Assembly: GCA_048158365.1 (NCBI GenBank)
Contig: JBLLNL010000001.1
Reading direction: 5' to 3' (one strand)
Origin: Azoarcus_F sp048158365
GTDB taxonomy: Bacteria; Pseudomonadota; Gammaproteobacteria; Burkholderiales; Rhodocyclaceae
DNA: 64,000 nt
A model generated the notes under the pieces. The model was not told the DNA's origin. It worked only from the letters and a program-made list of their open reading frames with translations, and made no database searches. The stretch's first letter is position 1. Every line of letters starts with the position of its first letter. The position numbers and the translations under genes are program-made. Below are positions 26,747-34,961 of this stretch, piece after piece.

Positions 26747-26780
26747 GCACGAAGGGACAGGTGCCCCTGTCCCTTCGTGC
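26747..26780. repeat. Perfect 14-bp inverted repeat between ilvE and CBS gene
   Basis: GCACGAAGGGACAG (26747-26760) and CTGTCCCTTCGTGC (26767-26780) form a perfect 14-bp stem around a six-base loop GTGCCC. It starts 19 bp downstream of the CBS-domain gene on the minus strand. There is no following T-run, so it is either a factor-dependent terminator, an mRNA 3'-end stabiliser or a dispersed repeat unit. Confidence 0.75.
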
Positions 26781-26798
26781 ATGCGGGGTCGCTCCGGA

Positions 26799-27194
26799 TC
26801 ACCAGAGCTTTTCGAGCGCCTTCAGGATGTTCCTGCGCGACAGTTGCCCGATCAGCTTGCTTTCGCTGACTACGGGATAGCAGCGGAAGTGTTGCGCCAC
26901 GAACAGCTCTGCGGCCTCGGTCAGCGACGCGTCGCCCTCCAGCGTGATCACGTTGGTGGTCATGAATTCGCTGACACGACCGCCGCGTTCCTTGTAGTAC
27001 GACGCACTCAGCGCGACCTTCAGGCAATCCTTCTCCGACAGAAAGCCGACGACCTTGCCAAGGTGGTCGATGACCGGCGCACCGGTCATCTCATGCTTGA
27101 GCAGTTGATGGATCGCATCAAGCACATCCATTTCCGGTGCGAACGCGAGCGGATCTCCGGACATGTAGTCCTTGACGAGCAGAGAATGAAGCAT
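26799..27194 (-). CDS. CBS-domain pair protein
   Basis: This 131-residue protein is made of two CBS motifs and nothing else: LLVKDYMSGDPLAFAPEMDVLDA (in part) opens the first, and VSEFMTTNVITLEGDASLTEA opens the second. CBS pairs bind adenosine nucleotides or related ligands and usually regulate a partner; the partner here is unknown. Two adjacent ATG codons are available; the second is better spaced from AAGGGGAG. The gene ends close upstream of a strong hairpin and begins 20 bp after nqrM, so it may be the tail of the nqr transcript and sense energy state. Confidence 0.88.
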   Translation of the reverse strand: MLHSLLVKDYMSGDPLAFAPEMDVLDAIHQLLKHEMTGAPVIDHLGKVVGFLSEKDCLKVALSASYYKERGGRVSEFMTTNVITLEGDASLTEAAELFVAQHFRCYPVVSESKLIGQLSRRNILKALEKLW

Positions 27195-27214
27195 CATCTC
27201 CCCTTGTGCCGTTA

Positions 27215-27406
27215 TCAGTGTTGTTCAGCGTGTTGTCGCGCGAGGCGCTTCGGGCAGGGTTTGTCACAACCTGCTTCGCATTCGATGCCGAGTTTGTCCA
27301 TTCCGCCGCAACTGCCGGCGATGGGCTTGCGATTCATGATCACCCCGACGGCCATGCCAACGATCGCAAGACTCATTACGAGGAATGTGACGAGGAATGT
27401 ACCCAT
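27215..27406 (-). CDS. nqrM: Nqr maturation protein NqrM
   Basis: NqrM (DUF539) is a small membrane protein needed to assemble the sodium-pumping NADH:quinone reductase, probably by delivering iron to the NqrD/NqrE site. The 63-residue protein has one N-terminal hydrophobic helix (MGTFLVTFLVMSLAIVGMAV) and a cysteine-rich tail (SCGGMDKLGIECEAGCDKPC). A GGAGG site precedes the ATG. It follows nqrF by 53 bp on the same strand. The flavin transferase gene apbE, usually nearby, is absent from this locus. Confidence 0.93.
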   Translation of the reverse strand: MGTFLVTFLVMSLAIVGMAVGVIMNRKPIAGSCGGMDKLGIECEAGCDKPCPKRLARQHAEQH

Positions 27407-27459
27407 GAAACCTCCACGGTTGGTGCCGGTACGACGCGAACGCCGGGCCGCAAGGACGG

Positions 27460-28680
27460 TTATCCGCCGAAATCGTCGAGCATGATGTTCTCGCGCTCGA
27501 CACCGAGATCCAGCAGCATCTGAATGACCGCGGCGTTCATCATCGGGGGTCCGCACATGTAGTACTCGCAATCCTCCGGGGCCGGATGGTCCTTGAGATA
27601 GTTTTCATACAGGACGTTGTGGATGAACCCGGTGTAGCCCTTCCAGTCATCCTCCGACAACGGATCCGACAGTGCGACGTGCCATTCGAAGTTTTCGTTC
27701 TCGGCGGCGAGCGTGTCGAAGTCCTCGACATAGAACATCTCGCGCTTCGAGCGCGCCCCGTACCAGAACGAAATCTTGCGCTTTGTCTTGATCCGGCCCA
27801 GCTGGTCGAAGATGTGCGAGCGCATCGGCGCCATGCCCGCCCCGCCGCCGATGAAGACCATCTCGGCGTCGGTATCGCGGGCGAAGAATTCGCCGAACGG
27901 GCCGGAAATCGTGACCTTGTCCCCTGGCTTCAGTCCGAAGATATAGGAGGACATCTTGCCTGGAGGCACGCCTTCGGCGCGCGGCGGCGGCGTCGCGATC
28001 CGCACGTTCAGCATGATGATGCCGCGCTCTTCCGGATAGTTGGCCATCGAGTAGGCGCGCACCGTGTCCTCGGTGACCTTCGACGTGTATTGCCACACAT
28101 TGAACCGGTCCCAGTCCTCGTGGAAGCGCTCCTGGATGTCGAAGTCCTTGAAGTCGACCACATGTGGCGGACACTCGATCTGGATGTAGCCGCCGGCCCG
28201 GAAATCGACATGCTCCCCTTCGGGCAACTCCAGCACCAGTTCCTTGATGAAGGTTGCCACGTTGTCGTTGGAGCGCACCGTGCACTCCCACTTCTTCACG
28301 CCGAAGACCTCTTCCGGGACCTCGATCTTCATGTCCTGCTTGACCGCGACCTGGCAGGCGAGGCGCTCGCCTTCGCGGGCCTGGCGCTTGTTGATGTGGC
28401 CGGTTTCGGTCGGGAGGATCGCGCCACCACCCTCGAAAACCTTGACTCGGCACTGTGCGCAGGTGCCGCCTCCGCCGCAGGCCGACCCGACGAAGAGCTG
28501 CGCGCCCGCGAGCGCATTCAGCAGTTTGCCGCCGACCGGTACTTCGATGGTTTTTTCGTTATTGACGTTGATCTTCACGTTGCCGGTCGCGACCAGCTTG
28601 GTACGCGCGCTGAGGATCACGAACACCAGCAGCAGCACGATCGCCGCGAAGAAGAACACACCTAGGATGATTTCAGTCAT
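27460..28680 (-). CDS. nqrF: Na+-translocating NADH:quinone reductase subunit F
   Basis: NqrF is the NADH-oxidising entry subunit. It has one N-terminal helix, a [2Fe-2S] ferredoxin domain and a FAD/NAD-binding reductase domain. The iron-sulfur ligands are C68, C74, C77 and C109 (SACGGGGTCAQC and later LACQ). The FAD motif AYSMANYPEE and the NAD-binding GGGAGMAPMRSHIFDQL region are visible, and the protein ends in NIMLDDFGG as expected. At 406 residues it is full length. It is the last structural gene of nqrABCDEF. Confidence 0.98.
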   Translation of the reverse strand: MTEIILGVFFFAAIVLLLVFVILSARTKLVATGNVKINVNNEKTIEVPVGGKLLNALAGAQLFVGSACGGGGTCAQCRVKVFEGGGAILPTETGHINKRQAREGERLACQVAVKQDMKIEVPEEVFGVKKWECTVRSNDNVATFIKELVLELPEGEHVDFRAGGYIQIECPPHVVDFKDFDIQERFHEDWDRFNVWQYTSKVTEDTVRAYSMANYPEERGIIMLNVRIATPPPRAEGVPPGKMSSYIFGLKPGDKVTISGPFGEFFARDTDAEMVFIGGGAGMAPMRSHIFDQLGRIKTKRKISFWYGARSKREMFYVEDFDTLAAENENFEWHVALSDPLSEDDWKGYTGFIHNVLYENYLKDHPAPEDCEYYMCGPPMMNAAVIQMLLDLGVERENIMLDDFGG

Positions 28681-28699
28681 GGATGGATACCTCGTCGCG

Positions 28700-29308
28700 T
28701 CAGAGCTGGATACCGGAGAAGGCCATGAAGCCGAGCGACATCAGACCGGTTGCGATGAACGTGATGCCCAGCCCCTGCAGGCCGGCTGGAATGTCGGAGT
28801 ACTTGAGTTTCTCCCGGATACCAGCCAGGGCGGTGATCGCGAGCGCCCAGCCGACGCCGGTGCCGATGCCGTAGGTGATGCTCTCGCCCAGATTGTAGTC
28901 GCGTTCGACCATGAACAGCGTGCCTCCGAGAATCGCGCAGTTCACGGTGATCAGCGGCATGTACACGCCGAGCGCGTTGTACAGCGCGGGTACGTACTTG
29001 TCGAGGAACATCTCAAGGATCTGCACGAGGGCAGCAATGACGCCGATATAGCTGATGAGGCCGAGGAAGCTCAGGTTGACTTCCGGGAGGCCGGCCCACG
29101 CGAGCGCGCCGTCACGCAGCAGGTAGTAATAGATCAGGTGGTTTACCGGAACGGTGAGGGTCTGGATGAAGACCACCGCTACGCCCAGTCCGAAGGCCGC
29201 ACTGACCTGCTTGGAGATGGCCAGAAAGGTGCACATCCCGAGAAAGAACGCGAGCGCGAGGTTCTCTACGAAGACCGCGCTGATAAACAGGTTGAAATAG
29301 TTGGCCAT
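28700..29308 (-). CDS. nqrE: Na+-translocating NADH:quinone reductase subunit E
   Basis: NqrE is a six-helix inner-membrane subunit that, with NqrD, holds the iron centre lying between the two halves of the complex. The 202-residue protein shows the iron-ligand cysteine C26 (FFLGMCTF) and a second in TVNCAILGG. It ends FMAFSGIQL. The gene starts immediately after nqrD with no gap, giving tight translational linkage. Confidence 0.97.
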   Translation of the reverse strand: MANYFNLFISAVFVENLALAFFLGMCTFLAISKQVSAAFGLGVAVVFIQTLTVPVNHLIYYYLLRDGALAWAGLPEVNLSFLGLISYIGVIAALVQILEMFLDKYVPALYNALGVYMPLITVNCAILGGTLFMVERDYNLGESITYGIGTGVGWALAITALAGIREKLKYSDIPAGLQGLGITFIATGLMSLGFMAFSGIQL

Positions 29309-29971
29309 TTAAGACACCTCCGGGCGGTGGGCCGCCTGAATCTCGAAGTCGGGCTTCTCGACCTGGGCGGGTTTCCAGGCGCGGACGCCCCATATGATCA
29401 GGCCGATGATGAAGAACGCGCTTGGTGGCAGCAGCAGCATGCCATTGGGTACGTACCATCCACCGTCCTTGGCAAGGGTCAGGATCTGCAGGCCGAACAG
29501 GGATCCCGAGCCGAACAACTCCCGGATGAAGCCGACGAGCAGCAGGATGGCGCTGTAGCCGAGACCGTTGCCGAGACCGTCCCAGAAACTGGGCAGCGGG
29601 GGGTTCTTCAGTGCGAAGGCTTCCGCGCGCCCGAGAACGATGCAGTTGGTGATGATCAGTCCGACGAAGACCGACAGTTCCTTGGACAGGCCAAATGCGA
29701 AGGCCTTCAGCAATTGATCGACCAGAATCACCAGCGACGCGATGATCGTGATCTGAATGATGATCCGGATGCTGGCAGGGATGTGGTTGCGGATGATACT
29801 GATCAGCACGTTCGATGCGCACAGCACGGCCGTCAGTGCGATGGCCATCGTCAGCGCTGTCGACATCTTGGTCGTCACTGCGAGCGCCGAGCAGATCCCG
29901 AGCACCTGCAGGATGATCGGGTTGTTGTCCGCAATCGGCTTGTAGACTAGGTCCTTGGTGGCGTTGGCCAT
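29309..29971 (-). CDS. nqrD: Na+-translocating NADH:quinone reductase subunit D
   Basis: NqrD is the membrane partner of NqrE. The 220-residue protein has about six helices and the matching pair of iron-ligand cysteines (C27 in VLGICSALAV and one in IITNCIVLGRAEAF). The last residues are polar. It lies 3 bp after nqrC and abuts nqrE. Confidence 0.97.
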   Translation of the reverse strand: MANATKDLVYKPIADNNPIILQVLGICSALAVTTKMSTALTMAIALTAVLCASNVLISIIRNHIPASIRIIIQITIIASLVILVDQLLKAFAFGLSKELSVFVGLIITNCIVLGRAEAFALKNPPLPSFWDGLGNGLGYSAILLLVGFIRELFGSGSLFGLQILTLAKDGGWYVPNGMLLLPPSAFFIIGLIIWGVRAWKPAQVEKPDFEIQAAHRPEVS

Positions 29972-29974
29972 GGC

Positions 29975-30802
29975 TTATCCCCTCTCGTTGCGCAGGCGGG
30001 CTAGGAAGGGGCCGTAGCCCTGATCGCCAAGCCAGAAGTTGATGAGATTCTCGACGCCGCGCCCGGTCAGCGTCGCACCGGCGAGTCCGTCGATACGGTG
30101 CTCGGCGTTGGGCGTGCTCGCGTCCACCGTGCCCTTGATCAGCTCGATCGACGGTTCACCTGCATCGTTGAACGCGACCTTGCCGCGCCAAAGATTGCGC
30201 CAGTTGGGGTTGTCTACCTCGCCGCCCAGGCCGGGGGTTTCGGCGTGTTGGTAGAACTTGAGGCCCTGAATGGTGCGCAGGTCGCCTTCGAGCGCGAGAA
30301 AGCCGTAAAGCGTGGACCACAGGCCCGCACCATGAACCGGCAGGATCAGCGTCTCGATGTCGCCGTCGGTTCCGCGCACCTTGTACACCGGCATGAATTC
30401 CGGCCGGCGCTTGATGTTCGCACGATCCTCGGCCCGGCTCAGCGCACGGGACATCGAGGGGTCCTTGCTCGCGGCCTCGATGCTGAAGCCGCTGACCGGA
30501 TGGGCATCGGTCTCGGTGCCATCGGCGAGACGGATCATCAACGCCTCGACGCTCTGGAACGCCTCCTGCACGGTCTGTCCGGGGCGCTGCACGCCGGCCA
30601 CTGCCACGATGTTGCGGATCTTGTCGGCTTCCTGGTTCGCGACCTGAAGCGGGCGCAAGCCGACCGCGGCCGAGGCAACAACGACCGAACATGACAGACA
30701 GACGGCGAGCGCCATGAAGACGGTCTTCTTCGGGCTGTCGTTCGGCAGGGCGAGGATGGACGCCAGCGGATTGCTGGCGGATTGCTGGTCAGGCGCTGAC
30801 AT
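29975..30802 (-). CDS. nqrC: Na+-translocating NADH:quinone reductase subunit C
   Basis: NqrC carries a covalently bound FMN on the periplasmic side. The 275-residue protein has one N-terminal helix (TVFMALAVCLSCSVVVASAA) and the flavinylation motif DGLAGATLTG with the acceptor threonine near residue 246. Attachment of this FMN requires an ApbE flavin transferase, which is not encoded nearby. The ATG overlaps the end of nqrB by 14 bp; a longer frame into nqrB is not needed. Confidence 0.97.
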   Translation of the reverse strand: MSAPDQQSASNPLASILALPNDSPKKTVFMALAVCLSCSVVVASAAVGLRPLQVANQEADKIRNIVAVAGVQRPGQTVQEAFQSVEALMIRLADGTETDAHPVSGFSIEAASKDPSMSRALSRAEDRANIKRRPEFMPVYKVRGTDGDIETLILPVHGAGLWSTLYGFLALEGDLRTIQGLKFYQHAETPGLGGEVDNPNWRNLWRGKVAFNDAGEPSIELIKGTVDASTPNAEHRIDGLAGATLTGRGVENLINFWLGDQGYGPFLARLRNERG

Positions 30803-32003
30803 GGCGGCGCTCCCTCCGTCGGATGTTGTTCTGGATGACGACATAGTCGATGAGCGGTGCGAACAGGTTGGCGAACAGGATCGCCAGCATGATGCCCTCC
30901 GGGAAGGCAGGATTGATCGCGCGAATCAGCACGGTCATGAAGCCGATCAGGATGCCGAAGGCCAGTCTCCCCGCGTTCGTCATCGAAGCCGACACCGGAT
31001 CGGTCGCCATGAACACCAGACCGAAGGCCAGTCCGCCGACGACGAAGTGCCAGTGGAACGGCATCGCCATCATCGGCCGCGCATCGGTTGCGAGCAGATT
31101 GAACAGCAGCGACGTACCGATCACGCCTAGTACCACCCCGAGCATGATCCGCCAGGAGGCGATGCGGGTGTAGAGCAGGAACGCCGCGCCGATCAGAATC
31201 ATCAGCGTCGAGGTCTCGCCGAGCGAACCCGGCATCAGTCCAACGAACGCCTGGAACCAGCTCAACCCGCTGTCCGCGATCGCCGCCATGCCGCCGGTCT
31301 CGCCGAGACCGAGCGGGGTGGCATGGGAGTACCCGTCGACCGCGACCCAGACCTGGTCGCCGGAGATCTCGGTAGGATAGGCGAAATACAGAAAGGCCCG
31401 CCCGGTCAGCGCCGGATTGAGGAAGTTCTTGCCGGTGCCGCCGAAAACCTCCTTGCCGATCACCACCCCGAAGCTGATCCCGACCGCGACCATCCACAAC
31501 GGCATCTCGGGCGGCAGGGTCAGCGTGAACAGCATCGACGTGACCAGGAAGCCCTCGTTGACTTCGTGATTTCGCACCGTCGCGAACAGGACCTCCCAAA
31601 GGCCTCCAACGATCAGCGTGGTCAGGTATATGGGCAGGAACAGCAGGAAGCCATGCACCATGTTGGCGAAGATGTTGCCCGGGTTGAAACCGATGCCGAG
31701 CATGGACAACAGGCCGCCGCGCCAGTCGCCGCGCGTCACCCCGAGTTCGGCCAGTGCCAGGTTGGCCTGATAGCCGCTGTTGAACCAGCTCCACAGAATG
31801 CACGGGATCAGGGCGACGACCACGTAGCTCATCATTCGCTTGAGGTCGATGCCGTCGCGCACATGGGGTGCGGTGCGGGTCGTGTCCGGCGGTGAATACA
31901 TAAAGGTATCCACCATCTCGTACACTGCGTAATACTTTTCGAACCGGCCGCCCTTGTGGAACTGCGGCTCGATACTGTCGAGATAGCGTCGAATCGCGGA
32001 CAT
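30789..32003 (-). CDS. nqrB: Na+-translocating NADH:quinone reductase subunit B
   Basis: NqrB is the main membrane subunit, with about ten helices, riboflavin and a covalent FMN, and contains much of the sodium path and the quinone site. The 404-residue protein shows the flavin-attachment motif DGYSHATPLG, and helices such as FFVGGLAFGLVFMATDPV-like stretches. Its start codon overlaps the nqrA stop by one base (TGATG). Confidence 0.97.
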   Translation of the reverse strand: MSAIRRYLDSIEPQFHKGGRFEKYYAVYEMVDTFMYSPPDTTRTAPHVRDGIDLKRMMSYVVVALIPCILWSWFNSGYQANLALAELGVTRGDWRGGLLSMLGIGFNPGNIFANMVHGFLLFLPIYLTTLIVGGLWEVLFATVRNHEVNEGFLVTSMLFTLTLPPEMPLWMVAVGISFGVVIGKEVFGGTGKNFLNPALTGRAFLYFAYPTEISGDQVWVAVDGYSHATPLGLGETGGMAAIADSGLSWFQAFVGLMPGSLGETSTLMILIGAAFLLYTRIASWRIMLGVVLGVIGTSLLFNLLATDARPMMAMPFHWHFVVGGLAFGLVFMATDPVSASMTNAGRLAFGILIGFMTVLIRAINPAFPEGIMLAILFANLFAPLIDYVVIQNNIRRRERRHVSA

Positions 32004-33364
32004 CAGCCTTCCCTCTCAATCTGGTTTAGATTCTTGCGGAGCACGGGCGCGTAGTCGTACTTGCCGACGCAGACGAAGGAGCACAGTGCGACATCTTCTT
32101 CATCAAGCTCCAGGCAGCCGAGCTTCTGAGCCATGTCGGTGTCACCGACCAGCAGGTAGCGAAGCAACTGCGTGGGCAGGATGTCGAGCGGCATGACGTC
32201 CTCGAACGTGCCGACCGGAACCATTGCGCGCGGACTACCGTTCTGAGAGGTGGTGAAGGCGATCGGTTCCGCGGCCTGGCGTTTGAAACTGGACAGCATC
32301 ACGTTCAGGAACGAGAACTTGGTCGCGCCGGCCGGGTTGAGCCAGCCGAGCACCTCGCGCTGGTTGCCTTCCTTGAGCACGCTGATCTGCAGATGGTGTC
32401 GGCCCAGGTAGGACGACCAGCCCGCGGCGCGACGACCGGACCAGACCGGCCCGGAGATGGCCCGATTGTCGCCCTCGACGAGTTCGCCTTCCAGGAGTTC
32501 CTCGATGCAGGCGCCGAGCCGGGTGCGCAACAGCCGCGGCTCCTTGACCTGGGGGCCGCCGAGCGCAACGATGCGTTCGGTCGGGACGTGGCCGGTGGTG
32601 AACAGCTTGCCGATCGCGATCACGTCCTGATAGTTCAGGTGCCACACCGTCTTGTGGGCGTTCACCGGATCGAGGAAGTGGATGTGTGTACTGGGCAGGC
32701 CGGCCGGATGCGGTCCGTCGAAACTTGCGACCTGCGCCCTGGCCGACATCTTCGCATCCGGCAACTGGGCGTCTGCTGCCTTGCACACCCAGACGTTGCC
32801 CTCGGTCAGACGGGAGAGCACCGTGATCCCCTGAGCGAACGCCTCGCCCTCCGCCTCGATGATCGGGGCCGGGTCGGCGGCGAGCGGATTGGTGTCGATC
32901 GCAGTGACGAAGATTGCGGCCGGTCGGGTGGTCGGATCGGGCAGCTTGCCGAATGGACGGGTGCGCAATGCAGTCCACAAGCCCGACTTGAGCAGGTTGT
33001 CCACGACCTGTTCGTTGGTGAGGCTATCGAGCCTGTCGGCCGGGTAGGACGCAAAGACCTCCTGGTCCTCGGTGTCGTCCAGGCGAATCACGACCGACTG
33101 CAGCATCCGGCGCGCGCCGCGATTGATGGCGATGATCTCGCCCGCTCCAGGTGCGGTGAAGCAGACCCCGGGTAGCTTCTTATGCTCGAAGAGCACCTGC
33201 CCCGTCTTGACCCTGTCGCCTTCGGCGATGAGCATGGTGGGCTTGAGATCGACATGATCAACGCCCAGGAGCGCCACGTGCCTGACAGCGCGAGCAACAT
33301 GTACGCGTTGCTCGGGTTTTCCGCCGATCGGCAGATCCAGGCCTTTCTTGATCTTTATGTGCAT
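32003..33364 (-). CDS. nqrA: Na+-translocating NADH:quinone reductase subunit A
   Basis: NqrA is the cytoplasmic subunit of the Nqr complex, related to RnfC but without its iron-sulfur clusters. The 453-residue protein starts with the conserved HIKIKKGLDLPIGGKPEQ and has the DLKPTMLIAEGDRVKTGQVLFEHK biotin-like hammerhead region (quoted in part). It is the first gene of the operon and follows a promoter-like sequence about 130-160 bp upstream. Confidence 0.97.
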   Translation of the reverse strand: MHIKIKKGLDLPIGGKPEQRVHVARAVRHVALLGVDHVDLKPTMLIAEGDRVKTGQVLFEHKKLPGVCFTAPGAGEIIAINRGARRMLQSVVIRLDDTEDQEVFASYPADRLDSLTNEQVVDNLLKSGLWTALRTRPFGKLPDPTTRPAAIFVTAIDTNPLAADPAPIIEAEGEAFAQGITVLSRLTEGNVWVCKAADAQLPDAKMSARAQVASFDGPHPAGLPSTHIHFLDPVNAHKTVWHLNYQDVIAIGKLFTTGHVPTERIVALGGPQVKEPRLLRTRLGACIEELLEGELVEGDNRAISGPVWSGRRAAGWSSYLGRHHLQISVLKEGNQREVLGWLNPAGATKFSFLNVMLSSFKRQAAEPIAFTTSQNGSPRAMVPVGTFEDVMPLDILPTQLLRYLLVGDTDMAQKLGCLELDEEDVALCSFVCVGKYDYAPVLRKNLNQIEREG

Positions 33365-33801
33365 AGAGGTCTCGATCCTGGTTGACGAAAGCCGGCTCGT
33401 CGTTCGCGCAATCGGCGGAATACCCTGGTCAGCCTCCCGATTGACTCAAGCATTCGCTAAAGTGCGTTTTGGGCCAGCAGTACAAAACTGCTCAATATTA
33501 CTTTTTTGCGCCCCTGTCATCAAACAGTTGGTGGTTATATAAGGACTGAAATAACGATGGGGTGCCGTTTCGGCGGTCGCGCCCGATGAACGCTTGCGCG
33601 AGGGTGCCCCGCTCACGGGCAGCGCTCGTTTGCGTGCGCGGACCGAGCGGCCCACCGCGCACCGGCGCGGTGTGGAGCTGTGCCTGCACGGAAGGTCGCG
33701 GACGACCGGCCTGTCGGGATAGAATCCGTTCTTTTCCGATCGTGCGGATTGCCGGCGTAGGTGGCAGGGCCATGCGCGGCGCGTGCGCACCGAGGAGTGT
33801 G
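33365..33801. other. 437-bp divergent region between nqrA and nudJ
   Basis: No gene is supported. The left part (33430-33560) is AT-rich compared with its surroundings and carries a promoter reading towards nqrA. The right part is GC-rich and should hold the nudJ promoter; a TAGAAT hexamer at 33720-33725 is the only -10-like match, with no convincing -35. Confidence 0.5.
33495..33523 (-). promoter_or_regulatory. Candidate sigma-70 promoter of the nqr operon
   Basis: On the minus strand TTGATG (33518-33523) and TAATAT (33495-33500) are separated by exactly 17 bp. Each matches four of six consensus bases. It would start the nqr mRNA with a leader of about 125 nt before the nqrA ATG. Confidence 0.6.
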
Positions 33802-34257
33802 ATGGACAGAAGCTTCAAGCCGAACGTTACCGTTGCGGCCATCGTGGAGCGGGAAGGCCGCTTCCTCGTCGTCGAGGAGGAGACGGCGGAGGGTGTGCGC
33901 CTCAATCAGCCTGCCGGGCATCTCGAGCTGGGAGAGTCGCTGGTCGATGCCGCCGTGCGCGAGACGATGGAGGAGACGGCGCACCAATTTGTCCCGTCGT
34001 GTGTGGTCGGTGTCTATCGATGGCCCAGGCCTCAGGGGGATCTGACCTACCTGCGATTCGCGTTCGGTGGAACAGCCGACCCCGCAGCAGGCTTGCACCG
34101 CCTCGACGACGGCATCGTGCGCGCATTATGGATGTCCTTCGATGACCTGCGGGCAAGTGTCGCCCGCCACCGAAGCCCGCTGGTGCTGCAATGCTGCGCG
34201 GACTGGATTTCGGGCCGCCGTTTTCCGCTCGACCTGGTCAGGGACTTCACGGCATGA
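33802..34257 (+). CDS. nudJ: Nudix hydrolase NudJ
   Basis: NudJ is a phosphatase of thiamine pyrophosphate, HMP-PP and nucleoside phosphates in E. coli. The 151-residue protein contains a full Nudix box (GHLELGES, then REtMEET with the REUxEE pattern) and starts MDRSFKPNVTVAAIVE, close to E. coli NudJ. GAGGAG precedes the ATG; the longer open frame upstream is unlikely. As in E. coli it precedes mnmA, but another gene has been inserted between. Its stop overlaps the next start (ATGA). Confidence 0.93.
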   Translation: MDRSFKPNVTVAAIVEREGRFLVVEEETAEGVRLNQPAGHLELGESLVDAAVRETMEETAHQFVPSCVVGVYRWPRPQGDLTYLRFAFGGTADPAAGLHRLDDGIVRALWMSFDDLRASVARHRSPLVLQCCADWISGRRFPLDLVRDFTA

Positions 34258-34961
34258 GGCGGGGTCTCCGCAAGGTCCTGCTGTGCTGCTGGCTGACGAT
34301 GCTGTCGTCCGCCGCCGTGGCGTCGGTGTTGCCCGCACGCGTCGAGGTGTGTTTCGATTATGGTTGCCTGTCCGAGGCGGAGGTGCTGTTCGATGAAGGC
34401 ACGATGTCGAAGGTGAAAATGCTGCTCGGATCGTCATCGGATGCGGCGGCCGAGCGTGAGGCACTCGCGCGGGTCTTGGGTGAGCTGTATCGCGCTGCCG
34501 GTGCGCAGTCGCCTATCCATGCCGATCGTGCAGGCAACCTGCTCGACGCCGGGGTGGCCGGACGGATGGATTGCATCGATCATTCGACGACGACGAGTCG
34601 TTTTTTGAACCTGATCGAGGAGCGTGCCTGGCTGCGTTTTCATCGCGTGCGCGATCCGGCGCGGCGCCAGCGTTTGATCTTTCAGCATTTTTCGGCGGTC
34701 ATCGAAGAACTCGAGGCCGACCTGCTCGCGTCGACGCACTCGCCCGGCATGGTGCCGGATCATGTGCCGATACTGCTGGCTCTGTGTGACTGTGAAGACG
34801 TGCTCGACGATTTACCACGGCCTGCTGGCGGTACTGCGGAAACCCCACCGCGCGACGCTGCGCGTTTCGCAGTGGACAGCTGGTTCGTCGATCATGGTGA
34901 GCCTGCGATCGTCTTGCCGCTGGCCGAGTGGTTGAGAGGGGGAGGGCCGAATGTCTATTGA
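34254..34961 (+). CDS. Conserved exported protein of unknown function between nudJ and mnmA
   Basis: I do not recognise this 235-residue protein. It begins with a basic N-terminus and a hydrophobic signal (VLLCCWLTMLSSAAVA) likely cleaved near AVA-S, so the mature protein is periplasmic. It has a CFDYGC motif just after the signal and a second cysteine-containing block, RMDCIDHSTTTSRFL, with charged RVRDPARRQRL nearby. The two cysteine sites could pair. The ATG overlaps the nudJ stop by four bases and its end overlaps mnmA by 11 bp, so it is co-translated with both. No membrane segment beyond the signal and no catalytic motif was identified. Confidence 0.85.
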   Translation: MRRGLRKVLLCCWLTMLSSAAVASVLPARVEVCFDYGCLSEAEVLFDEGTMSKVKMLLGSSSDAAAEREALARVLGELYRAAGAQSPIHADRAGNLLDAGVAGRMDCIDHSTTTSRFLNLIEERAWLRFHRVRDPARRQRLIFQHFSAVIEELEADLLASTHSPGMVPDHVPILLALCDCEDVLDDLPRPAGGTAETPPRDAARFAVDSWFVDHGEPAIVLPLAEWLRGGGPNVY

